Source: Ficedula albicollis (lineage: Eukaryota; Chordata; Aves; Passeriformes; Muscicapidae). Taken from it: 64,000 bases of DNA. This document shows, piece by piece, positions 13,701 through 28,700 of the stretch. The position numbers were made by a program, and so were the translations under genes. The stretch's first letter is position 1; the number at the start of each line of letters is the position of its first letter. Under the pieces are notes generated by a model, which was not told the DNA's origin, made no database searches, and worked only from the letters and a program-made list of their open reading frames with translations. The stretch is taken from contig NC_021686.1 of the NCBI RefSeq assembly GCF_000247815.1, positions 7,665,537 through 7,729,536 of the forward strand, written 5' to 3'.

Positions 13701-16700
13701 TTATGATTGCATACTGAAATGAAAAATCCTGCTCCCGTGGTACCGGAGTTTGAGCCAAACTGGGGCAGCACCCACCCAGCTGGCTTGGTACGCGTACTTA
13801 GGTGGAAGAAAAAAGAGCATTTTAGAGTTTGTTTGTTTTAGATGTGCGTTCACACAGGCATATCTAACTTTTTTATTGGTGTAACAATGTACCAATATTG
13901 AAAATCAGCCATTGATTGGTTTTTGTCAGGTCTAAAGGAAGTTGCTTAGGTCTTTATAGGGAATTACTTTTATAATTGGTTCTTTTCCTTCCTCACCAAA
14001 AATAAATTAATATAAACTACCAAAATAGGTTAAGAATCTTTAAGCAGTTGAGTCAAAAATTATGTTAGCAAGTCCAGGTAACAGACTGACATAGTTCATC
14101 ACCATTTCCATATAAAAGCCTGAAGAAAACAAAGGACAAATGCCAAAATTCCAACTTGCTCCAGCTCCAGTGTACACAGACCAAATGCCTGATCTCAACA
14201 CTTGTCCTTCTGATCTGCAGAAGTCCCATGTGTGTGCTTCTCTTTTCTGATGCAAAATATAGATTGGTATATGAGGATTCACTTTTGTGCCTCTCTCCAG
14301 TACAGCTGGCAGCAAGAGATACTGACTGAGATATTATAGAGCCTTCTCCTGTTACAATGATGTTACAATTCTACATGGCTGTAGAATTCTGAGATTAAGC
14401 ATCAAGACAGATATTCCCTAAACAAAGTTACTCCTGAATCTTGCCTGCAATCATGGCTCACATTTCCTGGAAGTAATAATACATAATGAAAAATAAATTC
14501 TGAGACAGAGAACTCTATTGATGGGAGCTCCACAAATACAAAACTGCTGAAGTCAAAGTCCTTGTGAGTCCATGGACCATTCAAGAGGGTAGGGAATAAT
14601 GTTAAGGGAAGGTGAGCAGTGTAAACTCTACTAAACCACATATAAAAATGGCACAAGATACAAGGAAACTCGGGACATTTCAGCAGCAGAACACTTCAAA
14701 GGACAGAGAGAATACTAAGAACGTTTGTAAAGCATCCTAGACTGAACAAGGTCATAGTTTTGAGCATGGAAAAAAGTGATGGACAGCATAAGGATTGCAA
14801 AGGAGACTGATCTGCACTAAGGAAGCTCCTGTGACATTTACCAGCTAAGTAGGCATTACTTAGGGGATAAAAAAAGGGTGAGAGAAAAACTACTACTACT
14901 GAATTACTGTAATTCTCTGTATTACTGTATTTCTAAGTTCCTTTCCCTCGCTAATAAGAAAGGGTTTTCTGGAGATCACCTTGTTTGTTACATACTTTCA
15001 AAGCAATGTCCAAGCACGTGATAACAAAAAGGAAATTCAGCAACTAATTTGGCAGGGACAATCTAATTAGCATGAACACACAACCAGAACATGTTAATTG
15101 GCACCATTTTTTTTGATGTTAACTCAGCTAAACTTGACTGGTGAATGTTTCCCTTACATTTGCTTTTAAATAACAAAACAAATCTTGGAATATCACTGGT
15201 CTATAGCTTTACACTTTGGATAATAAAGACATCTCAATTATTCAGGAACAAGAAGTTAAAGAGATTTTGATCAAAGTTTACCATTTAAGAAGTAATTGTT
15301 TTCAGGGGATTGGAAATATCTTTTTTTTCCTGTTAGAAAAGCACACTATGAAATGGGAGTAATGTATTTCAATCTACTTAGATTTTATCAAAATTGTGTA
15401 TTTCTGCACTCAAAAAATACAGAAGAAGCAAAAAGTATTCATGAAAAAAAAATAAGAACCAGTTTCATTTTACTTCAGGACAATGGGATTCTGTTAAGAA
15501 TATAAATTCAAGCTCAACTCTATAAAGTTACCTCTGAAGTGTGAGAAGTGAATACAAATGCAAGTTATATTTTGAGAACAGCTGCAGGCCTGCATTTATG
15601 GTTAAGTTCCCCCTTCAAAAATTATCCAATTTAAGAATTTTCTGCATAATGAAAAACAGATGGAACAATGAAACTTTTCAGCTGTGATAGTAGCAGCTTT
15701 TCGTGTGCCATAGAGACACAACACGAATTAGAGTGAATAAGCTTTTATTTCAATATGACCATTTTATCCACTTGCATAAAAACTACAGATGTTTGAATAT
15801 AATTTATGTTAAATCTTCAAGTTTCTGTTATTTAGTTCATAAAAATGAACACTACAGTGTCAAATATATGACACAACACATATCAAAGCAGGAACCTTAA
15901 AAACAGCCAATATTGTTCCACTAAAGACAAAAATGTCACACATTTTAGGCTTATCCACTCAATTACAGACATACAGTGTAATGATCACTGTGCTTCTGCA
16001 GTCATAGTTCTGCTTCTATTCACCAAAACAGCACTAAAGTGACTGGCCACTAGAGAACAAAGGCTGCACTGCCTCCACTTTTGTTGCATGGAATCAATAT
16101 TTTTGTCTTTTTATATGCAAATCAAATCAGCACAAAAAAAAAATCACTCAATAGCATAATAAGCTCCTTTCGACAGTGAAATATGACTTATAATAACCCA
16201 AGATAATTAACGTCGTTTCACAAACATGCACTTTGAACCATACAGTCATTGCAATGCATGACAACCACTCAGGGAAAGAAGTTTCTATAGAAGAGAAAAC
16301 AGGTAAAATTACAAAAGTGCTGCCTTTTTCTCCAAACAGAATATGGTGAGTGCTCAGGCAAAGGAAGGGAGGCTATCTCATCAGTCAGTTTCTAAAATAC
16401 GTAACACAACTAATATTTATTTTAGATATTTATTGAACATAAATTCTGCTTCTTTCTGCAGTAGTTATAAAATAATCTGAAAATAGAAATTCTACTTTTA
16501 CTTTCCTAGGATTTTTTGCATCCAACACTTCAATAAACAAATCAATGCAGCAAGCTGTAATTCTGTTTCCTTTAGAAAAAGAAATAATTACAGAAATCTC
16601 CAAGGACTGATCTCATCTTTGTATACTCCCTCAATCCCAGTTATTTAAAATTTTTTCTGCTTTATGCTTCCTCTTATGCTTCTTTGATACATCCTTGGGT

Positions 16701-19700
16701 CCCACTGCAGAAAAAGTGGGATATTCAATCTTTTTGGCTCACGCACTGTCAAATCACTCTGAGAATGCCATGAGCCACATCTTTCCCTCAAATTCTCCCA
16801 ATCATTCCAGTTCATTTTCTTCTCTACTTGCCCTGAGCTGCAGAGAAATGGAATATGATTAGAAGACTATTTATTTCTCCTTTTTGCCTGCTTAGTGCTG
16901 CAGCTGCTGAAGTCATCCAATTCATCATGTATCAGGAAAATAAAATGCAACTTTAGGTTCAATTTTTTGAGTTTAGTTTGTTGCTTACCTTTCAACTCTT
17001 AGTTGCCTTCCATTGCCTTTCATTTTCAACCTTTGAGGAAATACCAAGGCCATGCTGGCTTGTGATTAAATTCAAGTTGGCAGATCCTGGACTGTGCTTT
17101 CCCTGTTTCATCTCTCACACAAAGTATTTTCTGGGCACTGTCCTCCTCAAACATTTATGGGTATCAGATACTGTTCTCCTCCATCTTTTATGTTGTGTTG
17201 CTGTGAAAATTCTTCCCTCTCCAGTGCAAGGACACTGAGGGGCTGGGGCGTGTCTAGAGAGGGGTGTGGAGCTGGGGAAGGGACTCAGCCTGGAGAAAAG
17301 GAGGCTCAGGGGGAGCCTTGTGGCTCTGCAAATCTCTGCACAACTCTGCCTGGAGCCAGGGGGGGTCGGGCTCTGCCCCAGGGACCAGCGACAGGACAAG
17401 GAAAAAGGGCCTCAGGCTGTGCCAGGGGAGGTTTGCATTGAATAGGGAAAACTTCTCCATGGGAAGGGTTGTCCAGCACAGGCTGCCCACACCAGCAGTG
17501 GAGTCACCATACCTGGAGGAATTTAAAAGCCATGAGGATGTGGCTTCTGGGGACATGGGTTAGTGGTGGCCCTGGCAATGCTGGGGAACAGTTGGACTCA
17601 ATGAGCTTAGAGTTGTTTTCCAATCTAAATAATCCTGTGATAAAAGCCCTTTCACAGGAAAGTGTATTGCTCTTCCTTCACAGAGGAAGTGCAGAGGAAA
17701 ACATCAGATTTTAAAATATCATTTAAAGTAATATAAAAAGAAATATTGCAAGCAAATTTGTCAGTCAGTACTAAACAGCAAAACTGAAGACAGTAAAAGG
17801 AATAAAAAAAATTTCAGAAATGTTTATTGATTAAAACTGAAGACAGTAAAAGGAATAAAAAAAAATTAACAAATGTTTATTGATCATAGTCTTAGGGTGC
17901 CCTATCCATACGCAAATAGTAACAGTCTTGTCTGATTAGCATATTAATCTTTAAACTTATTTGGTTTATAATGTAAAGTGTTCATTGCTCTGCAAACAAG
18001 GCGGATTTGCAAGAAGCCATTTAAATATTGATATCATTTTAGAAATCATAAAATCTCAGTTTCATTATCTTAAGTGTCAGGCATTGGTAATTATAGCAAC
18101 AAAAGGCATGACTAATGGCATTTGCTGTACACTTCACAGGAAAGTGGAATCCACATTTATACAGAAAACAAGACACTCTATAGTTGAGAAACATGACAAA
18201 AAAATATTACTGCAATAATCAACTTGCTTCACAGACTAAAGAAACTGCATCTAACTATCACCATCTAGAGGTAAAATGAAAATGATTGTTTTTAATTCTG
18301 ATCTGGATTCTGTCTGTATGCCCATGAATATATTAGACAAGAAATTATTTTCTAGTGGTAGAGCACTAGAGCAATGTCTGCGACACAAAAGAGACAGGCA
18401 TCAAACTGCACAGATATTTTCTAGTGGTAGAGCACTAGAGCAATGTCAGCGACACAAAAGAGACGGGCATCAAACTGCACAGACCATATATAGCAGCCAT
18501 CAAAAAGCAACCTAGAGAAACTAGGTTGTTTCTCTCTACTAGAGAAAAGTTATTTGGAAGAGAGGACTTTTGCCACCATGACCCTGGCTTTAAAAGTCAC
18601 GTGATATTTAAACTGTCTGTTTAACAGACTAGCTTTCCTTAAGTGCGACTTTATACAAAACAAATTAATTTCTCCATATATGGTTGTGTCCTGTAATGTT
18701 TATAACTAATCAGTCTGCCACTCAGTAATAGCCATCAGAAACTTTGTAAGAGAATAAACCTCTGAACCTTCTTTTGGATAACAGCCTAACGTTCTTGCTG
18801 TAAGACATGGTTATGAGTGTCTAGTCTGAGCTCCTGTCACAGCCTGGATAATTTCATCCATTGAAGTCCAAACAATCCTTATGATTTGTTGGTTGGTAAT
18901 AAAGACATCAATTGGTCATCCAATTAAGTTTTCTACTCAGGTGCAGAATTAATTGTACTTGTAATCCGTCAGTGTTAATGCATGGCAAGACAGGAGTCAA
19001 CGTCTAAACCTGAAGCAAAACAAACTTGATCAAGCACAAAGAGAGAAGATGCACTCTGAAAACATTTAGAACTACATTGCATGCACAGAAGATAAGCATT
19101 AGTTGGAAGAAAAGATATTTTGTCATTGTACCTAATATTTCCATTTTAGGACTAAATTAGTCATTATTAGCACAACATTACAAAGGCAACTCATGTTTAG
19201 GTTAAAAGACCTCCAAGTTTCTTGCACTCTGCTCTTACAGCAAGGCACACTGATCTCAGTGGTTCAGAAAATTCCTTGGAGAATTATGAAACGTATTTTA
19301 TCCAGAAAACTTAAATATAAACAAAAGGTATAGTGGTATTTATTATTCCAAAATATCACGATCCAGGGATTTCCTTAGAAAGAAGTCATATCTTCATGTT
19401 TGGATTGATTTTTCTTCAATTCAATTAGCTCAATTATTTTCTAGACCCATAAAAACTTTTAGTATTACCCCCAATTATACATTGTGGAGAAAACCACTGT
19501 CATGCACTCATTTTGAAATTTCAAGTCTATAATTTCAGTGGATACTCCAATCTGCATTTTGAAACAGTTAAAAAAGTTTCCATTTCCTTCATGATTTGAA
19601 ATACTGCTGTTGCATTCTCCTCTCAGCTGCCTTTCAGGCAGACTGAGAATTTCTAATATGCTCCTCCAGTGAAAAATCTTTTTTCTTTTCACCCATATTT

Positions 19701-22700
19701 TTTGCCTCCAGTGAAAAATCTTTTTTCTTTTCACCCTTTTTTTTTCCAGTTGATATATTTCTTAGGAGAGGAGTAGAACTGCACACAGATAAACCAGAGA
19801 TTACACATGGCACAATAGCTTTTTTTATTTGTCTATCCCTTTCCTAATCATTTGTAACAACTTGAGTTTTAGACCTCCTTAAATCCTTTTTAAAATAATG
19901 TCAGATTAGCTACTTTAAAATCTGTGGTATGCAAGCCAGAAGCTATTTATCTGTCACTTTTCAGTTATTTCACCTTTGAATTCCTGGTGCACTGCATGTG
20001 GAGATTTATGTTTTATTTATTCAATAAGATCTGCTACTGGCATTCCATTTAAAACAGACAGTCTCCTATTCTCCACAAGGAATAATCCAGAATGAGAATA
20101 ACCCATACCAACTCCATGTTTGAACAGAGATTATAAAATATGCATTTTTCTGTTACTATTTTATATTCTGAGAAAACAAGCGAAAAAATATTTTTAATTG
20201 AACTCAATAACTGCACAGAAGTGCACATCCAATTCTAAATAGCTTTTACCCTAAAATTTAAACACCCTTTAATTGTAACATCTACAGTTGAATGACACAG
20301 ATTCACAGCTCTGTCATTTTTAAGGCAGTAAGAGATAGTGCTAAACTGGGGCACTGAATTATCAGCTGCTCACAACTGTCCCCTTGAACTCAGCCATTCA
20401 AATTGAGCATAAAATTTGGCTACGTTTCCAGAGCTTGTTTTGAAATCCTTAAGATTCATAACCAGTTAATTCTGCCAGTTAAACATTACTGCAAGAGTGC
20501 AGTGTAACTCTGCAAATACAGAGGTCTGATTGAAATTTCCACATCTAATAGGATTCATTATAAAATGCTGCTTGCTTTCAGAGTCCACAGTCTTACTTCA
20601 GAGCTTGTCCAGAATCCTTAATCTTTAACAGGAATTAAAGAAACTATTTGATGGTTGAAACTATGTGACAAGTATGCTGGTGCTGAAAACTTTTCTTGCT
20701 GTATTTACTGAAGAGCAACATCTGGGTTTTTTTAAGGATGAAAAATGCACTGATTTTGAATATCCAAAACAGATGTTAATGTGACGCAAAAAGAAATGCT
20801 TTGAAATGCTCTTCAAAACAGCATTACAAATCTACATGAAATTTAAAAACATAAAATTAAATTTTAAAAAGCAAGCACAATAAGAAAAACGCCTGCAGAA
20901 GTCTATTCTTATCCTGTCCAGGTCAGGCCCTCCTGATTTGCAAATTAACTTTTTTTTTCTTTTTTATTTTTTTATCCTGATTTAAGAAGCAGAAGTGCAA
21001 AACTGCCATTGATTTTGAAGAGGCACAGCAACCCATAATTATTTCTCCTAATTCTTATATTCTTCAGAAGCTTTTTTTAAGTCCATGAAAACAGATAACA
21101 GACACTGTGGAACTGATAGGTTCATAATTTTCCAAACTACTTGAGATGCTCTGCAATTGTTTCCACCCTCTTCTGGCCATTTCCAAGACAAATGATATGT
21201 ACACAGTAGTTTATTTTCTGCTACAAAATACCTATTTATAAGTGCAAAAGGGACAGAAGGGGCACAACAATTCTAAAGTGCATCAACAATAAATGTGACA
21301 TAGCAAGTCTCCCCTGGCAGAGACCTGCTCTCTCCATCAAGTGAAGTGCTCCAGAGACACACAGTTCCAAATCAGCCAAGGTTAACAAGGTGGATCATCA
21401 GAGGAGGGGAGAGGAGGACAATCTCTTTAGCTTTCTAATAATAGAAAATGCAGAAGAGATCAAGCCATCTCAGAAATACACTCACGTGAACTGCCTTTGG
21501 CACTGGCCAAGGCTCATGCCCTTTTGCAGTACCCTCATTTAGTAGCAACATCTAACCTCGATAGTATCACATGTATGATCTGATTTTCAGTTGGGTTAAG
21601 CAGCTGAGGGCTAATTTCTAATTAGCCTGAAGTACAGTCGTAAGTATTTAGCATACCTAAAAATCACGCTTCACCAAACCAAAATTTCAAACTTTGTCTG
21701 TTCCAGATGGCACACTTTAGCTTTCTCCAAAGTTCATTTGATGTCTTTTTCTCAGCATTAACTAGCACAACCAAGAGTCAGGTTTTACATCTGTTCACTC
21801 AAGTTCTCCCAGAGAAATGTGAACTCCAAAAGCTATTGGTAATAATCTCAGTCACACCAACATTCTGTAATATTGCTACTTTCCTTCATATTGGTATACC
21901 ACAAGTCTGTTCTCATGCAGCTGATACAAAGTGTTATACATGCATTTTAATTTTCTGTCACTGGAAAAATAAATGATAAGGCAGTAAAAATTTTTTGTAG
22001 ATTCAGAATTTTGAGTCTTTTGGAAATACTTTGCTTCCTTCTTTCCTGTTCTGAGGAGGCTTAGCCTTCAATCACAAGTTCTTTTATTTCCATTAAAGAC
22101 AAGTGACATCTAACTCTCTACTCACTTCAGCAGATTTTTAGGTAAAGTTCTGAACCTCTTACAAATTGGGAAACTTGATTTATCTCAACATTTCTCCTTT
22201 TGAATGTGCAGAACACCTACAGTATATGTGAATTCTGTACGCTTTGTAGGCTTCCACAACTCCATTTGTACAGTGAAGTCCAGTCAAGCTGCATGACAAA
22301 TACTGAACCCTTTAGTAACCTAATTTGATACCAAGTTACAAGTAAAATTAAAAATACATTAAATTCTTCAAAGAATTCACAGAATGGGTGAAGTTGGAAG
22401 AGACCACAGTGGGCCATCTGGTCCACCCCCTCCTGCTCAAGCCAGATGAAAAACAACACAGAGCAGTTTAGGAAAGAAGCAGTAAAAATCAGAGCTCCTC
22501 TAGTGGACATGGAACTGCAACATCATTTGAGTAACAGGTGGAGTGAGATATCAATGCTTTTAAGAATTTCTGTGTTGGCAGATTTGTGTCTGGGTTTGAG
22601 AACCTGTAGCCAGTGACAGCAGAGTGGAGAAATATGTGAAAGCCAGAAAGACAAAAATAATTACACTTGTCAGCAAGTTAGGTTTTCACACACCTGTGCA

Positions 22701-25700
22701 TCTCGATTGATTATTCAGTGCTTTTGAACAAATTACTAACTGTTCCCATCCTGGTGGCTTTTCTTTCCACTACCTCAAGTCTTATTTTTCATTGTCTTTT
22801 ACTGGCCTAAAGGTGGGTGTTTTCCTGTATTTTTCAACTACCTGCCAACACTTCATAAATGATTCAAAATTCTACAGAAAAACATCATTCAGAGTGAGAG
22901 GAATGTTAACAAGCTTCACCAATCTTGTTCAGAACTAAGTACATGTGGCTGAAATAAAAGTGGAGAAATTTTGCAGCTGCTAACAATCCACAAATAAAGA
23001 AATCTAAACAGCCTAGGACAGCACATTAGAGAGTGTTTGAAGTTCACCCTGACTTTCTATCTGTGGGGAGTGTCACTGCCCTGAAACCAAGAATCCAGGA
23101 ACCAAGGAAGAGTATAAAATTTCAAGTCAGGCTGGAGCACAAACCCCTAAATTCAGACCTGCCTGAATCAGAATATAGTGTGAACATGTTCAATAACACA
23201 CAGTGAAGAACTGTTTCATTATTCAAGATGTTTTCAAGTGAGCTACTACAGCAAACCATCTGTCTGTCTGTCAAGCAATGTTTCTGGTCATTGTTATCCC
23301 CAAAATTGAAGCAAAACATGTACATGCACACTGAAGAAGGCTTTCCTGATTAATATTGAATTGTTACACTCCCTGACCAATGGAGTCATCTTATTAGCAT
23401 GCTTTTAAAGTATTAAACTACTACAAGTCAACCCTCAAAATATGCTATTTGAATAATCAACACAATGCTACGGATGAATATATATGAACTTACTGCTGCT
23501 GCTGCTCATTAGCTGATCTCTAATGAAATTATATGGAGAGCTTTGAATTATTAAAATGTGCTATTTCAGGCAGAAACTTATACACAAAATCCCTGTAAAA
23601 CTGGATCACTTACCTGATAAACATGAAATGCATTGGCAGCTTTACCACGCAGAAAAACTGAGGGAATCCAAACATTAATAAGAGCACGATTTGATCTGAG
23701 GAGGAGAGACAAAAACTTAAACTAGGAAACCATATTTATGCATAAGAATTGCAAAGCAACTAAATGCAATTATTTAGATAATGATCAAAGTGATCAACAA
23801 AGCAACTTAACATTTCAAATGAAGTAACGTTGGAGTAAGATTGGAGTTCTGCCTGAACTTTTTATATGTTCTGAATCTAAAAATGTTCCCTAAAATTAAT
23901 CCAACTGAAACAATTCCTTCTGCAGGTTTTCTGGGGTTTGGGGTTTTTTTTCACAGCATGCATTTGACAACACTTGATTATACACATGAAGCAAAAATTA
24001 GTCACTTCAACAAATCCAACATTTTCAGCCACAAACCTTAGGTAAAGTTCATTAAATAACAAAAGAGCACTGCACAATTATGCAGAAACCATGTCCATCC
24101 ACTCTGTCATCCATCTCAAAATTTCTATGATTCAAACACATCAGCTACATTTTCAACCTCTCATCCACAAAAGCAAGATTCATTAGTTTGACTACTAAAG
24201 GCAAAATTCCAAACCACAACACCCTAAAGTGATCTGGGGTGGGTTGTTTGTGGGGAGTTTGGAGTTTTTTGCAAGCACTGATTAGGAGCAATTCTGTAAA
24301 AATTAGAAAGTCCATCACATGATGAATAGCAACCAGCACCCTTCAAACCCAAAGCACTAAAACCAGTCATTTCTTGGTGCTCTGGCAGAATACCAAGACC
24401 TAGCACACTCAAAAAGCACTCCAAGAGAATCTCCCTAAATCTAAACTCCCTGAGTTCAGCATTATTAACTACACTGGAGCATGGACTGTGCAGCTCTCCA
24501 TCCTTTTTAATACTGGAACACCACAGCTAAGAATGCAGTTATTGGAAATAATATAGGAAAAGCAAATTATTGAACCTGTTCACAATACAAACCCAGAGAC
24601 AGTATGAAGAGAAAAATTTGTGAATTATGAAACTTACATTTCAAAATCTGATAAACTCTGATCTTCAGATGTTTGACTCAAATCTCCAGGGACCTGTATT
24701 TACAAAACAGAAATAATTTCCACACAGTGGCTATTATGTTTTCAATTAAGAAAGTATACTATTATAAGGAAATTACAATTCAAGAGTCAATTTTATAAAT
24801 GCCAATAAAAACTATTACTGACAACCAATAAAAGAAAAACTAAATTCTGCAAGAGGATTGTGAACATATAACCCTTGTGAGTCCTTTATGTTAGAATTTG
24901 CTACAGTTTTGTAAAGAAACAAGCTGGGGTTTGTAAAAGCATGTAATTTTGAAAGATGTAGAAAATGCAGGAAAGAGCATCATTATTAGGGCTTTATGAG
25001 CAAAGGATGCTAAAACAAAGTACTCTGTGTGTATAAGCAACTTAGGGGGAAATACAAATCACATAAAACCTACTGATTACTTTCTTTTACAACCAATATT
25101 CCATTAAGGGAAGGGCACATGAGCATTTTATTTCAGCTGTGCTCTTACAAAACATTATATAAGTACAAAAGTTCATAATGATACAATGATGGAATAATAC
25201 CTGCAGAATCAAAGGAAGTAGCAGTTGTTAAAAAAGTTGTTGAAAAACAGATTGCAAGAGCATTTAGAAGAGAAACAGAAATAGCTTTTTACCTCACTTT
25301 ATAGGTAGAATAAACATAAAAACCTATCTTCTTTCCTTTAAAAGGAAAATGTAAAATGTAAAGCACAATCTAGAATAGTTAAGAGGAAAGGAATTGTGCA
25401 AAGCAAATTCTTCACAGATCTTTTATTTCTTACAAGCTAATATATTTCATCATAAGTAGCACGTTTGAGCCTATTCCAGAGGGATATTCTAGAGTGCAAC
25501 AAACAAACACTCACTGGCCCTCTCAGATCAATTAGTTCTTGTCTCATCTGGAATACCAGAGCTTCCTTGGCCATCAGAGCCCGGTGCAGCCTCTCATTGA
25601 ATTCAATCAGCTCCCCATGCATTTCAGCCACCTGAAAAGCAAAGCCAAAGGATAACTGTGTTCTGAATTGGAAAAAAAAAAAATCCCACTATGTAATTTC

Positions 25701-28700
25701 TTACATCTATATTAATTTCTTTGTACCATACTCTCCAATTACTGCTAATGCATTAGTTTGAACTGATCATTAAGAACAGACATTGCTATAATTTTGACTC
25801 ATGCCTTGAAATATAGTTTTGATATAGAATTGAATGGGATAAAATACAACTTCATGTCAAATTTTATTCCTATCACTCAAAATCATATGACAACTGAATC
25901 TAACAAAATACTCAGTGACTTCTGTTCTCTGTTTAATTCTTTGATGAACACAGCACTCAACAGGTACAAACTAATCACAGTATTTGGAATTGGGAATACT
26001 GCAAAATGCACAAACTGCATTAAAGTTTGTCAATAATTTGTAAGTGGTGTATTCTTCACTCTTAGCCGGAGCTTTAACAGGATTGGAGCTAGAAGTCAAC
26101 CACTCCAGGCAAAACTGTGAGAGGTCAGAGGAGTCTAAATAGCAGAGTCAGGCTGTAGCCCAGGTTGCTCTCCTAGGTAAACAGAGTGGCCTCTTTGGAC
26201 ACCCAGAGTGGCTGTGGCTGAGCTCTGCATTTTAAGTCAAGAGAGCAGCAAGTGATACAGGATGTTCTGAGAGTGCCAGGGGCTGGAGGAGTAAGGAGGA
26301 TGCAAAGTTCCAGCAGTCAGATGAACACAGGGGGGAATGCTGGGTCCCTTTCAGTAGGCTGGCCCAGCAGCACTGTTAAACCTGTTCCTCACTTACAGCA
26401 ACACTTGGAATGCCTCCTCCTCCTCACACCCCCATCCAGAGCCAGAGAGCAGCAGGGGCAGCAGGGTAACAGCAGGAAAGCACACCTGAACAACATGAAT
26501 TTAAATCCAGGCACCTCAGCAATAGCACAGGAACTTGAACTACTCGCCAAATATCTTAAGAGTTCATAGTTTCCCTTCTGGAAGCAGTTCATTACTATCT
26601 GTGAATTTCATTACTTCCTTTTCTTGAACTACTCTGCCTTCTCCCTCTTCTCCAGGGAAGTTCCCCAAAATAAAGCAGTTGAATTCAGTTTAATTTAGTG
26701 CCTGTTTTTAATTTTGTGCTTTGTTACACATAAACCTGCATTCTTCACAGAATCAAAGCAAACAGAAAAAAACAGCTTCAATTTGACAAGCCAGGATCTG
26801 ACATCATTGATTATAAATAAAAAATAAAAACCACTTTCTCAAAGTGAACTTCAAGCATTCTTTTCCAATTTCTTTTTATATTAGAGGGAGTCCTTCAAAT
26901 ACAGAATACATCACTGGATGTTCAACCACATATATGCAAAAAAGAGCTAAACTATGCCAATGAGATACTAGAGAAAACAGTAATATAATACTATTAACTC
27001 TAGATAAATCATTTTCCATAGTAGCTTAACCACTAATTCCAATTTAAAGTGGGTAGTGTAACATTTAAGAATACCAGGTTAATATTAACAGGTCACTGTT
27101 ATTTCCACAGAGCCTGGGCTGGAAGGCAGAACTTCCTTGCATTTCAGGTACAGAGATACGGCACACAACTAGTTGCAAATTCACAGAGAAAAGCTGCAAT
27201 ACTGCTGGTTAGCAAAAGAATATCAAAATTTATTAGTGGATACAAAGCTGAGTAGTTTATATATTTGAATTCATGTTTGATTTTTCAGCATCTGTCTATC
27301 AGAAAAACAAAATCCAGACTGATACATGACTATTTTCTCTCCCTCTAATTCAGATGTCCTTGAAATAACTTTCTACTTGCAGACTCAATTAATATGTAAA
27401 TTCAGTAACTCTTTCAAAATACTACAAGTAATGCAAAAAAATCTAAGTGTCCCTAGCAAAGTTAAATAATGAAAAGGAAATTCAACAGCAAATAAAACAC
27501 CAAATCACTTGTTCTATATTACCAAAAGGACAACTGGCAGATATCACTTATTAGCAATTAACTTACTTCAATACTTTTCCTTGTCAAAGAAAAATGCATT
27601 ACAATCACAGAAAATCAAAAGGAGCAATAAATAACAATTTTAATTCAAGTTCCTGTAAGTTTTCCTGCATCAAACTCTCCTAAAACAATAAAGAGGTCTC
27701 CTCATAATTATATCGTAACATTTAAGAATACCAGGTTAATATTAACAGGTCACTGTTATTTCCACAGAGCCTGGGCTGAAAGGCAGAACTTCCTTGCATT
27801 TCAGGTACAGAGATACGGCACACAACTAGTTGCAAATTCACAGAGAAAAGCTGCAATACCGCTGGTTAGCAAAAGAATATCAAAATTTATTAGTGGATAC
27901 AAAGCTGAGTAGTTTATATATTTGAATTCATGTTTGATTTTTCAGCATCTGTCTATCAGAAAAACAAAATCCAGACTGATACATGACTATTTTCTCTCCC
28001 TCTAATTCAGATGTCCTTGAAATAACTTTCTACTTGCAGACTCAATTAATATGTAAATTCAGTAACTCTTTCAAAATACTACAAGTAATGCAAAAAAATC
28101 TAAGTGTCCCTAGCAAAGTTAAATAATGAAAAGGAAATTCAACAGCAAATAAAACACCAAATCACTTGTTCTATATTACCAAAAGGACAACTGGCAGATA
28201 TCACTTATTAGCAATTAACTTACTTCAATACTTTTCCTTGTCAAAGAAAAATGCATTACAATCACAGAAAATCAAAAGGAGCAATAAATAACAATTTTAA
28301 TTCAAGTTCCTGTAAGTTTTCCTGCATCAAACTCTCCTAAAACAATAAAGAGGTCTCCTCATAATTGTATCATTTCAGTTACATTTTATGTCATCAGATC
28401 TTCCTTTTCTCAATCCACAATGAAGCTTAAGAAATAAATTTCCCTACTGGAACTTCAATCATCTTCACAGTTATTTTTCTTCATAACAATATGCTTGAAG
28501 CAAAAAAAGAAACTATAAATAAGCTACGTTTCCCTTGGACGGAAGATCATTTAGATTTGCTCCTTCCTATATGAGAAAAAACGTTTAAAGTACCCAAAAT
28601 CCTTCTCATGAAGGTGAAGTGAGGCTAAAGTAAACACTTGAGGCTCCACACTAAGAGAATTCTTTAGAGTTTTCAAAAGAAAACCTAAGTGCCTGAAAGC

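Larger units (their letters stand above)
10747..23613. other. SNX29 intron 18 (12.9 kb)
   Basis: Intron between exons 18 and 19. It contains two CR1 remnants (17236-17641 plus strand, 22374-22447 minus strand), three tandem duplications (17780-17884, 18346-18484, 19663-19746) and a short TTAA run at 13395-13410. Nothing else was recognised. Confidence 0.8.

Noticed and set aside
17094..17714. Cluster of overlapping ORFs of 81-115 codons on both strands
   Set aside because: They coincide with a GC-rich CR1 LINE remnant (17236-17641), which lengthens chance ORFs. No frame gives a recognisable intact protein.
18276..18515. ORF with a 23-residue internal repeat
   Set aside because: Produced by the 69-bp tandem duplication being a multiple of three. 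No homologous domain and no splice or expression context.
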